The notes: a model not told the origin generated them from the sequence alone. A DNA stretch of 64,000 nucleotides from Actinomadura atramentaria DSM 43919 (GCF_000381885.1 NZ_KB907219.1:1-64000), one strand, 5' to 3'; shown: positions 37,804 to 47,678, counted from the first letter of the stretch. A program made the numbers and translations.

Positions 37804-37841
37804 GGCCCGGCCTGTCGGTGGCGGCGACTACGCTTGCCAGC

Positions 37842-39863
37842 GTGGCAGATCCGGCGACCTACCGACCAGCGGCGGGGTCGATCCCCGAGGACCCCGGCGT
37901 CTACCGTTTCCGCGACGGCGACGGCCGGGTCGTCTACGTGGGCAAGGCCAAGAACCTGCGGTCGCGGCTGAACTCCTACTTCGCAGACTTCGCGGGCCTG
38001 CACCCCCGCACCCAGACGATGCTGCAGACGGCCGCCCGGGTGGACTGGACGGTCGTCGGCACCGAGGTCGAGGCGCTGCAGCTCGAATACTCCTGGATCA
38101 AGGAGTTCGACCCGCGCTTCAACGTCCGGTACCGCGACGACAAGTCCTACCCCTACCTCGCGGTGACGCTGAACGAGGAGTTCCCGCGCGTGCTGGTCAT
38201 GCGCGGGGCCAAGCGCAGGGGCGTCCGGTACTTCGGGCCGTACTCGCACGCGTGGGCGATCCGCGAGACCGTCGACCAGCTCCTGCGCGTCTTCCCGGTG
38301 CGCACGTGCAGCGCCGGGGTGTTCAAGCGCCAGCACCAGCTCGACCGGCCGTGCCTGCTCGGCTACATCGACAAGTGCTCCGCGCCGTGCGTCGGCCGCG
38401 TGTCGCCCGCCGAGCACCGGCTGCTGGCCGACGAGTTCTGCGACTTCATGGCGGGCAACACCACCCGGTTCATCCGCCGCCTCGAACGCGACATGCGCGA
38501 GGCCGCCGCGTCCCAGGAGTACGAGCGGGCGGCGCGGCTGCGCGACGACGTGCGCGCGCTGGAGCGGGCGCTGGAGAAGCAGACCGTCGTCTTCGGCGAC
38601 GGCACCGACTGCGACGTGGTCGCGTTCGCCGAGGACGAGCTGGAGGCGGCCGTCCAGGTGTTCTACGTGCGCGGCGGCCGCATCCGGGGCCGCCGCGGCT
38701 GGGTCGTCGACAAGGTCGGCGACGTCACCACCGGCGACCTGGTCGAGCGGTTCCTGATGCAGATCTACGGGGAGGGCGAGGGCGGCCAGGGCGTGCCGCG
38801 CGAGGTGCTGGTCCCCGAGCTGCCGCCCGACGACGACGCGATGGCCGAGCTGCTGAGCGAGCAGCGCGGCGGCCCGGTGCGGCTGCGGGTGCCCCGGCGC
38901 GGCGACAAGAAGGCCCTGCTGGAGACGGTCGGGCGCAACGCGCTGGAGGCCCTCAAGCAGCACAAGACGCGCCGCGCGAGCGACCTGACGACCCGCAGCC
39001 GGGCGCTGCAGGAGATCCAGGACGCGCTGGAGCTGGACGACGCGCCGCTGCGCATCGAGTGCTACGACGTGTCGAACCTCCAGGGCAGCAACGTCGTCGC
39101 GTCGATGGTGGTGTTCGAGGACGGCCTGGCCCGCAAGTCCGAGTACCGCCGCTTCACGATCAAGGCGGTCGAGGGCCAGGACGACGTCCGCTCGATCCAC
39201 GAGGTGATCACCCGCCGGTTCCGCCGCTACCTGGCCGAGAGCGAGCGGACCGGCGAGCTGGACGCGCTCGGCGACGCCGGCGACGGCGAGGAGGGCGCGC
39301 ACCAGCCGATCGACCCGGAGACCGGGAAGCCGCGCAGGTTCGCCTACCCGCCCAACCTGGTGCTGGTGGACGGCGGCGCGCCGCAGGTCGCGGCGGCGCA
39401 GCGCGCGCTGGACGAGCTGGGCGTGGAGGACATCGCGGTCGCGGGGATCGCCAAGCGGCTGGAGGAGCTGTGGCTCCCCGGCGACGACGACCCGGTGATC
39501 CTGCCGCGCAACAGCGAGGGGATGTACCTGGTGCAGCGCGTCCGCGACGAGGCGCACCGGTTCGCGATCACCTTCCACCGGCAGCGGCGGTCCAAGGCGA
39601 TGACGGTGAGCGAGCTGGACGCGGTGCCGGGCCTCGGCCCGGCGCGGCGCACGGCGCTGCTGAAGCACTTCGGGTCGGTGAAGCGGCTCCGGGCGGCGAC
39701 GCCCGAGCAGATCGCGGAGGTGCCGGGGATCGGCGCGCGCAGCGCGGCGGTGATCGCGGCGGCGCTGAACGGCGGTACGGCCCCCGGCGCGGGGCCGGCA
39801 GGCGCGTCCGGCGCGGCGGGGCCCGCGCCGGACGGACGGGGTTTCGACGGGGGAGAGACATGA
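37842..39863 (+). CDS. uvrC: excinuclease ABC subunit UvrC
   Basis: A 673-residue dual-incision nuclease of excision repair. In order: GIY-YIG nuclease (GVYRFRDGDGRVVYVGKAKN), a Cys-rich region, a UVR domain for UvrB contact (AASQEYERAARLRDDVRALE), the RNase H-like C-terminal nuclease (ECYDVSNLQGSNVVASMVVF, with catalytic Asp), and tandem helix-hairpin-helix motifs (VPGLGPARRTALLKHFGSV and VPGIGARSAAVIAAAL). A GTG at 37842 gives MADPATYRPAAGSIPEDPGV, the usual N-terminus. The stop overlaps rapZ (ATGA), starting a coupled uvrC-rapZ-yvcK run. Confidence 0.97.
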   Translation: MADPATYRPAAGSIPEDPGVYRFRDGDGRVVYVGKAKNLRSRLNSYFADFAGLHPRTQTMLQTAARVDWTVVGTEVEALQLEYSWIKEFDPRFNVRYRDDKSYPYLAVTLNEEFPRVLVMRGAKRRGVRYFGPYSHAWAIRETVDQLLRVFPVRTCSAGVFKRQHQLDRPCLLGYIDKCSAPCVGRVSPAEHRLLADEFCDFMAGNTTRFIRRLERDMREAAASQEYERAARLRDDVRALERALEKQTVVFGDGTDCDVVAFAEDELEAAVQVFYVRGGRIRGRRGWVVDKVGDVTTGDLVERFLMQIYGEGEGGQGVPREVLVPELPPDDDAMAELLSEQRGGPVRLRVPRRGDKKALLETVGRNALEALKQHKTRRASDLTTRSRALQEIQDALELDDAPLRIECYDVSNLQGSNVVASMVVFEDGLARKSEYRRFTIKAVEGQDDVRSIHEVITRRFRRYLAESERTGELDALGDAGDGEEGAHQPIDPETGKPRRFAYPPNLVLVDGGAPQVAAAQRALDELGVEDIAVAGIAKRLEELWLPGDDDPVILPRNSEGMYLVQRVRDEAHRFAITFHRQRRSKAMTVSELDAVPGLGPARRTALLKHFGSVKRLRAATPEQIAEVPGIGARSAAVIAAALNGGTAPGAGPAGASGAAGPAPDGRGFDGGET

Positions 39864-40735
39864 CGGAGACCAACGTCCCGGACATCGTGATCGTGACGGG
39901 CATGTCGGGGGCGGGCCGCAGCACGGCCGCCAAGGCGCTGGAGGACCTCGACTGGTTCGTGGTCGACAACCTGCCGCCCGGCCTGCTGGCCACGATGGCG
40001 GACCTGGGCGGCCGGGTGAAGGACGCGGTGCCGCGCATCGCGGTCGTGGTGGACGTGCGGAGCCGCGCGTTCACCGAGGACCTGCACACGGCCATCGCGG
40101 AGCTGGAGGCGCGGGGCGTCCACCCGCGCGTGGTGTTCCTGGAGGCGGGCGACGCCGACCTGGTGCGCCGGTTCGAGAGCGTCCGCCGCCCGCACCCGCT
40201 GCAGGGCGACGGGCGGCTGGTGGACGGGATCGCCCGCGAGCGGGACCTGGTGCGCGAGGTGCGGGCCGAGGCGGACCTGGTGATCGACACCAGCGGGCTG
40301 AACGTCCACGAGCTGCGCGCCAAGATCGTCTCGTTCTTCGGGACCGACACCGGGGGGCCGAGCCTGCGGGCGACGGTGGTGTCGTTCGGGTACAAGTACG
40401 GGCTGCCGGTGGACGCCGACCTCGTGGTCGACTGCCGCTTCCTGCCGAACCCGCACTGGGTGCCGGAGCTGCGGCCGAGGACGGGCCGGGACGCCGACGT
40501 CCGCGACTACGTCCTCGGGCAACCGGGGGCCAAGGAGTTCCTGGACGCCTACACCGAGGTGCTGCGGCTTCTCTCGGCGGGGTACGACCGCGAGGGGAAG
40601 CACTACGTGACGCTCGCCGTGGGATGTACCGGTGGCAAACACCGTAGTGTGGCCGTGGCGGAACAGATCGCCGCCCGGCTGCGGGACGAGGGCATCGAGG
40701 TGCAGGTCGCCCATCGGGACCTCGGCCGGGAATGA
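39860..40735 (+). CDS. rapZ: RNase adapter protein RapZ (YvcJ family)
   Basis: A 291-residue P-loop protein. The Walker A motif GMSGAGRSTAAKALEDL lies near residue 14, then FVVDNLPPGLL, and a C-terminal domain with FGYKYGLPVDADLVVDCRFL, NPHW and GCTGGKHRSVAVAEQ. In E. coli RapZ senses GlcN6P precursors and directs RNase E to the sRNA GlmZ; in Gram-positives the YvcJ homologue has nucleotide-binding roles, so the actinobacterial function is less clear. It overlaps uvrC and yvcK by 4 nt each. Confidence 0.95.
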   Translation: MTETNVPDIVIVTGMSGAGRSTAAKALEDLDWFVVDNLPPGLLATMADLGGRVKDAVPRIAVVVDVRSRAFTEDLHTAIAELEARGVHPRVVFLEAGDADLVRRFESVRRPHPLQGDGRLVDGIARERDLVREVRAEADLVIDTSGLNVHELRAKIVSFFGTDTGGPSLRATVVSFGYKYGLPVDADLVVDCRFLPNPHWVPELRPRTGRDADVRDYVLGQPGAKEFLDAYTEVLRLLSAGYDREGKHYVTLAVGCTGGKHRSVAVAEQIAARLRDEGIEVQVAHRDLGRE

Positions 40736-41763
40736 AGCGAGGGCCCGCGCGGGGTCCGGGACGAGGAGACGGCGGCACGGTGGAGGCTCCAGGTCCGGTA
40801 GCGGGGTCCGCCCCGGGTCCGAAGGTCGTGGCGCTCGGCGGCGGGCACGGGCTGTACGCGGCGCTGTCGGCGCTGCGCCGGGTCACCGGGCGGCTGACCG
40901 GCGTGGTGACGGTCGCCGACGACGGCGGCTCCAGCGGGCGGCTGCGGGCGGAGCTGGGCGTCCTGCCGCCGGGCGACCTGCGGATGGCCCTGGCGGCGCT
41001 GTGCGGCGACGACGAGTGGGGCCAAACGTGGCGGGACGTGGTGCAGCACCGGTTCCGCAGCGGCGGCGTCCTGCACGACCACGCGGTCGGCAACCTGCTG
41101 ATCGTCGCGCTGTGGGAGCTGCTGGGCGACCGCGAGGGCGCGACGGTGGAGGGCCTGGACTGGATCGGCCGCCTGCTCGGCGCGCACGGCCGCGTCCTGC
41201 CGATGGCGTCGGTCCCGATGGACATCGTCGCGGAGGTCCGCGGCGCGGACCCGGCCAGGCCCGGCGCGGTCACGCGGGTGAAGGGGCAGGTGGCGTGCGC
41301 GAGCACGCCCGGCACCGTGCTCGGCGTCGACCTCGTCCCGGCCGACCCGCCCGCCTGCCCGGAGACGCTGGCGGCCGTGGACGACGCCGACTTCGTGGTG
41401 TTCGGCCCCGGCTCGTGGTTCACCAGCGTCCTGCCGCACCTGAAGGTCCCCGCGCTCGCCCGCGCGCTGACCCGCACCCGCGCCCGCCGCGTCGTGGCGC
41501 TGAACCTGGTCCCGCAGCCCGGCGAGACCGACGACTTCTCCCCCCAGCGCCATCTGGAGGTGCTCCAGGCGCACGCCCCGGACCTGCGCGTGGACGTCGT
41601 CCTCGCGGACCGGGGCGTGGTGGAGGACACCGGGGCGCTGGAGAAGGCCGCGACCGCGCTCGGCGGGCGGCTGGTGCTCGCGGACGTCGCCGACCCGGGC
41701 GGCGCGCCGCGTCATGATCCCGCCCTGCTGGCCCAAGCCTTCGTACAGATATTCGCGCAGTGA
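40732..41763 (+). CDS. yvcK: gluconeogenesis factor YvcK/CuvA family
   Basis: A 343-residue Rossmann-type protein. After a basic 30-residue leader comes VVALGGGHGLYAALSALRR, then TVADDGGSSGRLRAELG and PPGDLRMALAALC; a later motif is VVFGPGSWFTSVLPHL. YvcK/CuvA binds UDP-GlcNAc and is needed for growth on gluconeogenic carbon and for correct cell-wall synthesis in Bacillus and Mycobacterium. It starts inside the rapZ stop (ATGA). Its neighbours gap-pgk-tpiA fit a carbon-flux theme. The next gene, whiA, follows after 63 nt. Confidence 0.95.
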   Translation: MKRGPARGPGRGDGGTVEAPGPVAGSAPGPKVVALGGGHGLYAALSALRRVTGRLTGVVTVADDGGSSGRLRAELGVLPPGDLRMALAALCGDDEWGQTWRDVVQHRFRSGGVLHDHAVGNLLIVALWELLGDREGATVEGLDWIGRLLGAHGRVLPMASVPMDIVAEVRGADPARPGAVTRVKGQVACASTPGTVLGVDLVPADPPACPETLAAVDDADFVVFGPGSWFTSVLPHLKVPALARALTRTRARRVVALNLVPQPGETDDFSPQRHLEVLQAHAPDLRVDVVLADRGVVEDTGALEKAATALGGRLVLADVADPGGAPRHDPALLAQAFVQIFAQ

Positions 41764-41826
41764 CGTCCGGCGCGGCCGTCATCGGCCAGACTGCAGGAAG
41801 TTCGGATAGGGGGAGAGGGTTCATCT

Positions 41827-42807
41827 ATGGCGATGACCGGTGTGGTGAAGGACGAGCTGAGCAGGCTCCCGGTGCTGCGGCCGTGCTGCCGCAAGGCGGA
41901 GGTCTCGACGCTCCTGCGCTTCGCGGGCGGCCTGCACCTGGTGAGCGGCCGGATCGTGGTCGAGGCCGAGATCGACACCGGGGTCGCCGCCCGGCGGCTG
42001 CGCAAGGACATCGCCGAGGTGTTCGGGCACGCCTCGGAGGTCGTCGTGCTCGCCCCGAGCGGGCTGCGCAAGGGCAACCGCTACGTGGTGCGGGTCTTCC
42101 GCGACGGTGAGTCGCTGGCCCGCCAGACCGGTCTCGTCGACAACAACGGCCGCCCGGTGCGGGGCCTGCCCCGGCACGTCGTGGCGGGCGCGGCCTGCGA
42201 CGCCGAGTCGGCGTGGCGCGGCGCGTTCCTGGCGCACGGGTCGCTGACCGAGCCGGGCCGGTCGATGTCGCTGGAGGTGACCTGCCCGGGGCCGGAGGCG
42301 GCGCTGGCGCTGGTCGGCGCGGCGCGGCGGCTCAAGATCCACGCCAAGGCGCGCGAGGTGCGCGGCGTGGACCGCGTCGTCGTCCGCGACGGCGACGCGA
42401 TCAGCGCGCTGCTCACCCGGCTCGGCGCGCACGACAGCGTCCTGGCGTGGGAGGAGCGGCGGATGCGCCGCGAGGTCCGCGCCACCGCCAACCGGCTCGC
42501 CAACTTCGACGACGCGAACCTGCGCCGGTCGGCGCGCGCGGCGGTCGCGGCGGGCGCGCGGGTCGCGCGGGCGCTGGAGATCCTGGGCGACGACGCGCCC
42601 GACCACCTGGTGAACGCGGGGCGGCTCCGGCTGGAGCACAAGCAGGCGTCGCTGGAGGAGCTGGGCCAGCTCGCGGACCCGCCGCTCACCAAGGACGCCA
42701 TCGCGGGCCGCATCCGGCGGCTGCTGGCGATGGCCGACAAGCGCGCGGGGGACCAGGGCATCCCGGGCACGGACGCGAACCTGACCGCGGACATGCTCGC
42801 CCCCTGA
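41827..42807 (+). CDS. whiA: sporulation/division transcription factor WhiA
   Basis: A 326-residue regulator. The N-terminal part is a degenerate homing-endonuclease (LAGLIDADG-like) domain (GAACDAESAWRGAFLAHGSL), the C-terminal part a helix-turn-helix (KQASLEELGQLADPPLTKDA then IAGRIRRLLAMAD). In Streptomyces WhiA works with WhiB to start sporulation septation; homologues occur in non-sporulating Gram-positives. A ribosome site GGGGGAGAGGG is 7 nt before the ATG. Convergent with the three-gene cassette downstream (28 nt apart). Confidence 0.97.
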   Translation: MAMTGVVKDELSRLPVLRPCCRKAEVSTLLRFAGGLHLVSGRIVVEAEIDTGVAARRLRKDIAEVFGHASEVVVLAPSGLRKGNRYVVRVFRDGESLARQTGLVDNNGRPVRGLPRHVVAGAACDAESAWRGAFLAHGSLTEPGRSMSLEVTCPGPEAALALVGAARRLKIHAKAREVRGVDRVVVRDGDAISALLTRLGAHDSVLAWEERRMRREVRATANRLANFDDANLRRSARAAVAAGARVARALEILGDDAPDHLVNAGRLRLEHKQASLEELGQLADPPLTKDAIAGRIRRLLAMADKRAGDQGIPGTDANLTADMLAP

Positions 42808-42835
42808 CCGGGGCGGGCCGGGCGGGCGGGCCGGG

Positions 42836-44083
42836 TCAGCGGTCCAGGTCGCCGCGCAGGACGCGCTCCACCAGGTCCTCGCGGAACTGCCCGTACCCGG
42901 TCTCGGCCCACACGCTCCGCTCGCCGGGCACCTCGAAGTACGGCACGGGCCGCCCGTCGCGGTCGTCCAGCAGCCAGTCGGGGGAGCGGCGCTCCCGGAC
43001 GGCCTTCGCGCACGCGGGGCAGCACGCGACCCGCAGTCTGCGGCGGGTGCCGAGGGGCCGCCAGTCGACCCGCTCGCTCCCGTCGCCGTGCAGCGGGTGG
43101 AAGAAGCACAGCGGCGACGGCGGCAGCTCGGCGCGGCCCGCGCCGAGCGCGGCGGCCGACGCCAGCGCGTCCCGGCCCTGGTCGACGAGCACCAGGACCC
43201 CGGCGAGGTCGGGCACGCCCGCGGCCGCGTCCAGGGCCTTGCCGGCGGCCTGGTAGGCGTCCAGCGCGCGGCCGACCAGCGCGCGCGGGCGGTCGTCGTC
43301 GGTCGCGACGTCGGCGGCGTCCAGGGCCTCGCCGAACGCGACGACCTCGCGGGCCGCCTGGGCGCGCAGCTCGTCCTCGGTGGCCTTCCCGGCGTTGGCG
43401 AACACGGCGCGGGGCAGCAGCAGGCCGTCGCCGGGCCGCCGCGCGGCGGCCGCCGTGCGCCGCCGCCGCCAGACCAGCGCCGCCGCGACGGCCGCGACGG
43501 CGACGCCCGCCGCGCCGCCGACCGTGCCGAGCAGCGCGCCGTTCGACCCGCCGCGCCCGCCGCCGCCGGGCGCGCCGCCGGTCCGCTTCTCGCGCTCCTT
43601 GGCGCGCGCCTCGATCTCGTCCGACAGCCGGTCGTACTCCGCCTTGCCCTTCCCGCTGACGATCAGGTCCGTGAACCGGGTGAGGCGCGTGTAGAGCGAC
43701 GCGTCGTCCATCTTGCGGTCGAAGTTGACGGCCCACGCCGCCTCCAGCGCCGAGTGCGGGCTGCCGTACTTCTCGCTCCGCCCGCCGCGCCACTCGCGGG
43801 CGACGATCGTGTCGGAGGTCTTGCCGAACCCGACGTACACGCCGTCGCGGCCGAGCCGGTCGTGGACGACGGTGAGGAGCTGGTCCCCGTCCGACCACGT
43901 CCCGCCCGCGACGATCGGGACGATCACCGCGAAGACCGGCACCGGGGCCTTCGCCATCGCCGCGACCAGGCGGCGGCGGTCGGCGGCGGGCAGCGCGGAC
44001 GCCAGGGAGGCGTCCACGTAGACCGGCGTGCGCCGCAGCGCCGCCGCGATCTTCTCGCCGGGGGACGGGCTAGTCGTCGACAC
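42836..44083 (-). CDS. membrane protein of three-gene envelope cassette (third gene)
   Basis: A 415-residue protein of no recognised family. N-terminal domain: RRTPVYVDASLASALPAADR, then PVPVFAVIVP and VVHDRLGRDGVYVGFGK, which recalls TPM-type domains and its two neighbours. A Gly-rich linker leads to one membrane segment near residues 180-205 (GAAGVAVAAVAAALVW) followed by Arg residues, so the N-terminal domain should lie outside. The cytosolic part holds DLAGVLVLVDQGRDALA, CFFHPLHG near 326 and CCPAC near 353-357, a possible zinc site shared with the next protein. No signal peptide is visible, which is odd for an N-out domain; it may insert late or the true start may lie upstream. Overlaps the previous gene by 14 nt. 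Confidence 0.7.
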   Translation of the reverse strand: MSTTSPSPGEKIAAALRRTPVYVDASLASALPAADRRRLVAAMAKAPVPVFAVIVPIVAGGTWSDGDQLLTVVHDRLGRDGVYVGFGKTSDTIVAREWRGGRSEKYGSPHSALEAAWAVNFDRKMDDASLYTRLTRFTDLIVSGKGKAEYDRLSDEIEARAKEREKRTGGAPGGGGRGGSNGALLGTVGGAAGVAVAAVAAALVWRRRRTAAAARRPGDGLLLPRAVFANAGKATEDELRAQAAREVVAFGEALDAADVATDDDRPRALVGRALDAYQAAGKALDAAAGVPDLAGVLVLVDQGRDALASAAALGAGRAELPPSPLCFFHPLHGDGSERVDWRPLGTRRRLRVACCPACAKAVRERRSPDWLLDDRDGRPVPYFEVPGERSVWAETGYGQFREDLVERVLRGDLDR

Positions 44084-45434
44084 CGAGGTACTCCAGGACG
44101 AGGGGGGCGAGGGGCGTGCGGGCGCCGAACGCGGCGTCGCGCCACGGCCCCGCGACGTCGAAGTGGCGGCGCGGGCCGGCGGGCGCGGGGACGTGCAGGA
44201 CGCGCCCGGCCAGGCTCGGCACCGCCGCGCCCGCGCAGCCCGCGCACAGCGCGCGGCGCGTCCGGCCGTCGCCGGTCGTGTCGCCGGGGACGCGGACCCG
44301 GCGGCGCGCGCTCGACGGCCCGTGCAGCGGGTTCACCCAGCACGGCGGCGCGGGCGACGCGGTGTCGTGCTCCAGCGCGGCGCGGCCCTCGCGGGCCAGG
44401 ACGATGACGCCGACGAGGTCCATCGCGCGCTCGGCGGACTTCTCCGGCGCGGCCCCCGTGCCCTGGTCGATGTCGTCGAGCAGGATCTGCGCGGCGTCGA
44501 AGTCCTCGCTCGCCCGGGGCAGCCCGGCGCGGTCGCCGTCCCCGGCGGCGTCGGCGAGCGCGGACCGCAGCGCGTCCAGGTCCTGGCGGGCGGTGCGGCG
44601 CAGCCACCGCACGCTCGGCCGCGCGGGCGCGCGCTCGGGATCGGGCGCGGCCCCGGCCGGGCGGCCGCGGCGGCGCGAGCGGGCCCTCACGACCGCCCGC
44701 CCGATGCCGAACAGCGCCCACAGCACGAGCACGCCGAGCGGCCCGAGCACGATGAGCCCGAGCAGGAACGGGCCGCGCGTCTCCGGTTCGGGCGGGGTGA
44801 GGGAGTCGTACTCGCCGAACGCCTTGGGCGTGGGCACCGAGTACGGCGAGCGCGGCTCGACCGAGCGGCCGTCGCGGTACTGGTCGAGCACCCGGACGAG
44901 GCGGTTCGCCAGGCCGGTCATCCGGTGGTCGCGGTCCGGCGGACGGTCGTCCAGGTCCGCGTCGGTCATGGACAGGTCGCGCGGGACCTCGAAGCCCAGC
45001 GCGTCGATCACGGCGGACGAGTCGGCGGTCACGTACAGCCCGTCGCGGCGGGCGCGGTCGCGGAGCAGGGCCAGGAACGCGCGGGCGTCGCCGCCCGACT
45101 CCGACTCGGCCTGGTTCGGCGCGACGACGACGTACACGGGCGTGCCGATCGCGGCGGCGGCCGAGCGGGCGGCGTCGCGCACCCGGTCCGCGTCGGCCGC
45201 GGTGAACCAGGGGGACAGGTCGGGGTCGACGTACACCGGGTCGCGGGCGAGCGCCGCGGCGACGCGGTCGAGCCGCCGGTAGCCGTAGGCGGGGAACGTC
45301 GGGCTCGGCAGCGCCGGGGAGAACGACGGCGACGGCTCCCGCGACGCACCCGGCGAGGGCGCGGCCAGCGCGGGCGCCGCGGCGGCGGGGACCGCGCAGG
45401 CCGCCGCCAGCGCGAGCGCGGCGAGTCGTCTCAT
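44070..45434 (-). CDS. membrane protein of three-gene envelope cassette (second gene)
   Basis: A 454-residue protein with a clear signal peptide (MRRLAALALAAACAVPAAAA). The outside domain has ARDPVYVDPDLSPWFTAADA, GTPVYVVVAPNQ and RDRARRDGLYVTADSS. A membrane segment follows at about 215-240 (FLLGLIVLGPLGVLVLWALF), then an Arg-rich cytosolic stretch, a helical region with DLVGVIVLAREGRAALE, and the motif CWVNPLHG near 365 with CAGC near 397-400. Layout and motifs match the downstream protein, so they are paralogues. The start overlaps the stop of the first gene (ATGA). No family name is offered. Confidence 0.72.
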   Translation of the reverse strand: MRRLAALALAAACAVPAAAAPALAAPSPGASREPSPSFSPALPSPTFPAYGYRRLDRVAAALARDPVYVDPDLSPWFTAADADRVRDAARSAAAAIGTPVYVVVAPNQAESESGGDARAFLALLRDRARRDGLYVTADSSAVIDALGFEVPRDLSMTDADLDDRPPDRDHRMTGLANRLVRVLDQYRDGRSVEPRSPYSVPTPKAFGEYDSLTPPEPETRGPFLLGLIVLGPLGVLVLWALFGIGRAVVRARSRRRGRPAGAAPDPERAPARPSVRWLRRTARQDLDALRSALADAAGDGDRAGLPRASEDFDAAQILLDDIDQGTGAAPEKSAERAMDLVGVIVLAREGRAALEHDTASPAPPCWVNPLHGPSSARRRVRVPGDTTGDGRTRRALCAGCAGAAVPSLAGRVLHVPAPAGPRRHFDVAGPWRDAAFGARTPLAPLVLEYLGVDD

Positions 45435-46198
45435 CGCCGCCCGCTCTTCCCATGCTTCGTGCCGCCCTTGGCGGGCGCCTTCGTGAGCGTCGTCGCGGGC
45501 CTGCGCGGCCTCCCGCGCCGCACGCGCGCGAGGACGGTTCCGGCGGCGATCAGCGCCAGCATCGCCACCGCGCCGATCGCCGTGCCGCGCACGAGCGACC
45601 GGCGCTCGGCGCGGGCCGCGCGGCGCTCGCCCGCCTCGTAGGCGTCCAGGTCCTTGCGCACGCGGCTCTTGGGCGCGGGCGACTCGGTGACGCGCAGCCG
45701 CGTCCCCGAGTCCGCCGCGAGCGCGACGTCCACGAAGCGCTCCACCAGCGCGACCGGACCCGCGTCCGACGCCAGCGACAGCGCGGCCGTCGTCAGCGTG
45801 CGGTCGGGCACCGGCCGGGGCAGCGTGCCGTACTGCCGCGCCGCGCCGAGCGAACCGCTCGCGGGCAGGAGCACGTACACGCCGGGGCGGCCGAGCCGGT
45901 CGTGGACGAGCGGCAGCACGTCCTCCGGCATGACGTCCGGGGGCAGCCGCGGCTCGACGGCGACGTACACCGGCTCGCGCAGCCGGGCCACCGCGCGGCG
46001 GATGCGCGCGGCGGCGTCGGCGGGGACGGCGCGCGGGGCCGCGTCGGTGATCTGGATCGGGTCGCGCCGCCAGAGCGCGGCGAGCCGGTCGGCGCGCGCG
46101 GCGAGGACCCCGGAGTCGGGTCCGTCGTCGGCGGCGGCGGGAACGGCGGGCGGCAGCATCGCCAGTCCCATGATCAGGACGAACAGTCCACGCCGCAT
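45431..46198 (-). CDS. secreted/membrane-anchored protein of three-gene envelope cassette (first gene)
   Basis: A 255-residue protein: signal peptide MRRGLFVLIMGLAMLPPAVP, an outside domain with WRRDPIQITDAAPRAVPADA, EPVYVAVEPRLPP and VHDRLGRPGVYVLLPA, and a membrane segment near 205-228 (GTAIGAVAMLALIAAGTVLA) with a short basic tail. It shares the (R)DP-[V/I]xV...PVYV...GVYV pattern with the next two genes but lacks their cytosolic Cys domain. First gene of the cassette, divergent from gap across a 422-bp region. Function unknown. Confidence 0.7.
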   Translation of the reverse strand: MRRGLFVLIMGLAMLPPAVPAAADDGPDSGVLAARADRLAALWRRDPIQITDAAPRAVPADAAARIRRAVARLREPVYVAVEPRLPPDVMPEDVLPLVHDRLGRPGVYVLLPASGSLGAARQYGTLPRPVPDRTLTTAALSLASDAGPVALVERFVDVALAADSGTRLRVTESPAPKSRVRKDLDAYEAGERRAARAERRSLVRGTAIGAVAMLALIAAGTVLARVRRGRPRRPATTLTKAPAKGGTKHGKSGRR

Positions 46199-46620
46199 GG
46201 GTCGGAAGTGTACGGGTATTTCGGCCGCCCGCTACAGGGTCCGGCCACCGCCCGAAGATGACGCCCCGTGACCGCCGGGTGATCACCGCCACTTTCCGGG
46301 GCGCGTCCGCGGGCCCCGGCACGAGGCCACAAAGTGGAACAAATGCGACTTGGCACGGGTTCTGTCCGGAACACCTCCCGGTCGAGCCGGGAGACCCCGC
46401 GATTGGTCTAGACACAGAGGTCTAGACCCCGCGCGGTGATACTCCGATCCCCCAGGTGGGGGAGGGGACCTCACCCCTCGATATCCCTCGCGTCCGGTGT
46501 CGGGAACCCCCGGCGCCATTCGGTAGGGTCGAGCGGGGAACACCCCGTGCGGGCACACCGCGCAGCAGTTGAACGGCCCGGACGACACCGGGCGAGACGA
46601 CGCATGAGGAGAGCCGTTCC
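46199..46620. other. 422-bp intergenic region between the cassette and gap
   Basis: No gene. It holds the DasR-like sites (46402-46431), then CCCCC/GGGGG (46449-46453 with 46458-46462) and GAGGGG/CCCCTC (46462-46467 with 46474-46479) inverted repeats, and a TAGGGT that may be the gap -10 near 46523. CCACTTT (46289-46295) and AAAGTGG (46331-46337) form a widely spaced inverted pair nearer the cassette. Confidence 0.5.
46402..46431. promoter_or_regulatory. two adjacent DasR-type operators (dre) before gap
   Basis: ATTGGTCTAGACACAG (46402-46417) and AGAGGTCTAGACCCCG (46416-46431), each centred on TCTAGA and 14 bp apart. The second contains the perfect palindrome GGTCTAGACC. The GntR-family regulator DasR of streptomycetes binds ACTGGTCTAGACCACT-like dre sites and is released by GlcN6P/GlcNAc6P. 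The sites lie about 190-220 bp before the gap start and 200-230 bp before the divergent cassette. Confidence 0.65.
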
Positions 46621-47625
<1,005 letters not shown>

Positions 47626-47637
47626 CCACCCCCGGTC

Positions 47638-47678
47638 CCGCCGTGGCCGCGTGCGCCCCGCGCACGCGGCCACGGCGG
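47638..47678 (+). terminator. 19-bp perfect hairpin between gap and pgk
   Basis: CCGCCGTGGCCGCGTGCGC (47638-47656) pairs base for base with 47660-47678 around a 3-nt loop, 13 nt after the gap stop. It may terminate part of the gap transcripts or protect the gap mRNA 3' end. No T-run. Confidence 0.65.

Noticed and set aside
42836..46198. Mobile island between whiA and gap
   Set aside because: Base composition and codon use match the flanks and no integrase, terminal repeats or attachment sites were seen.
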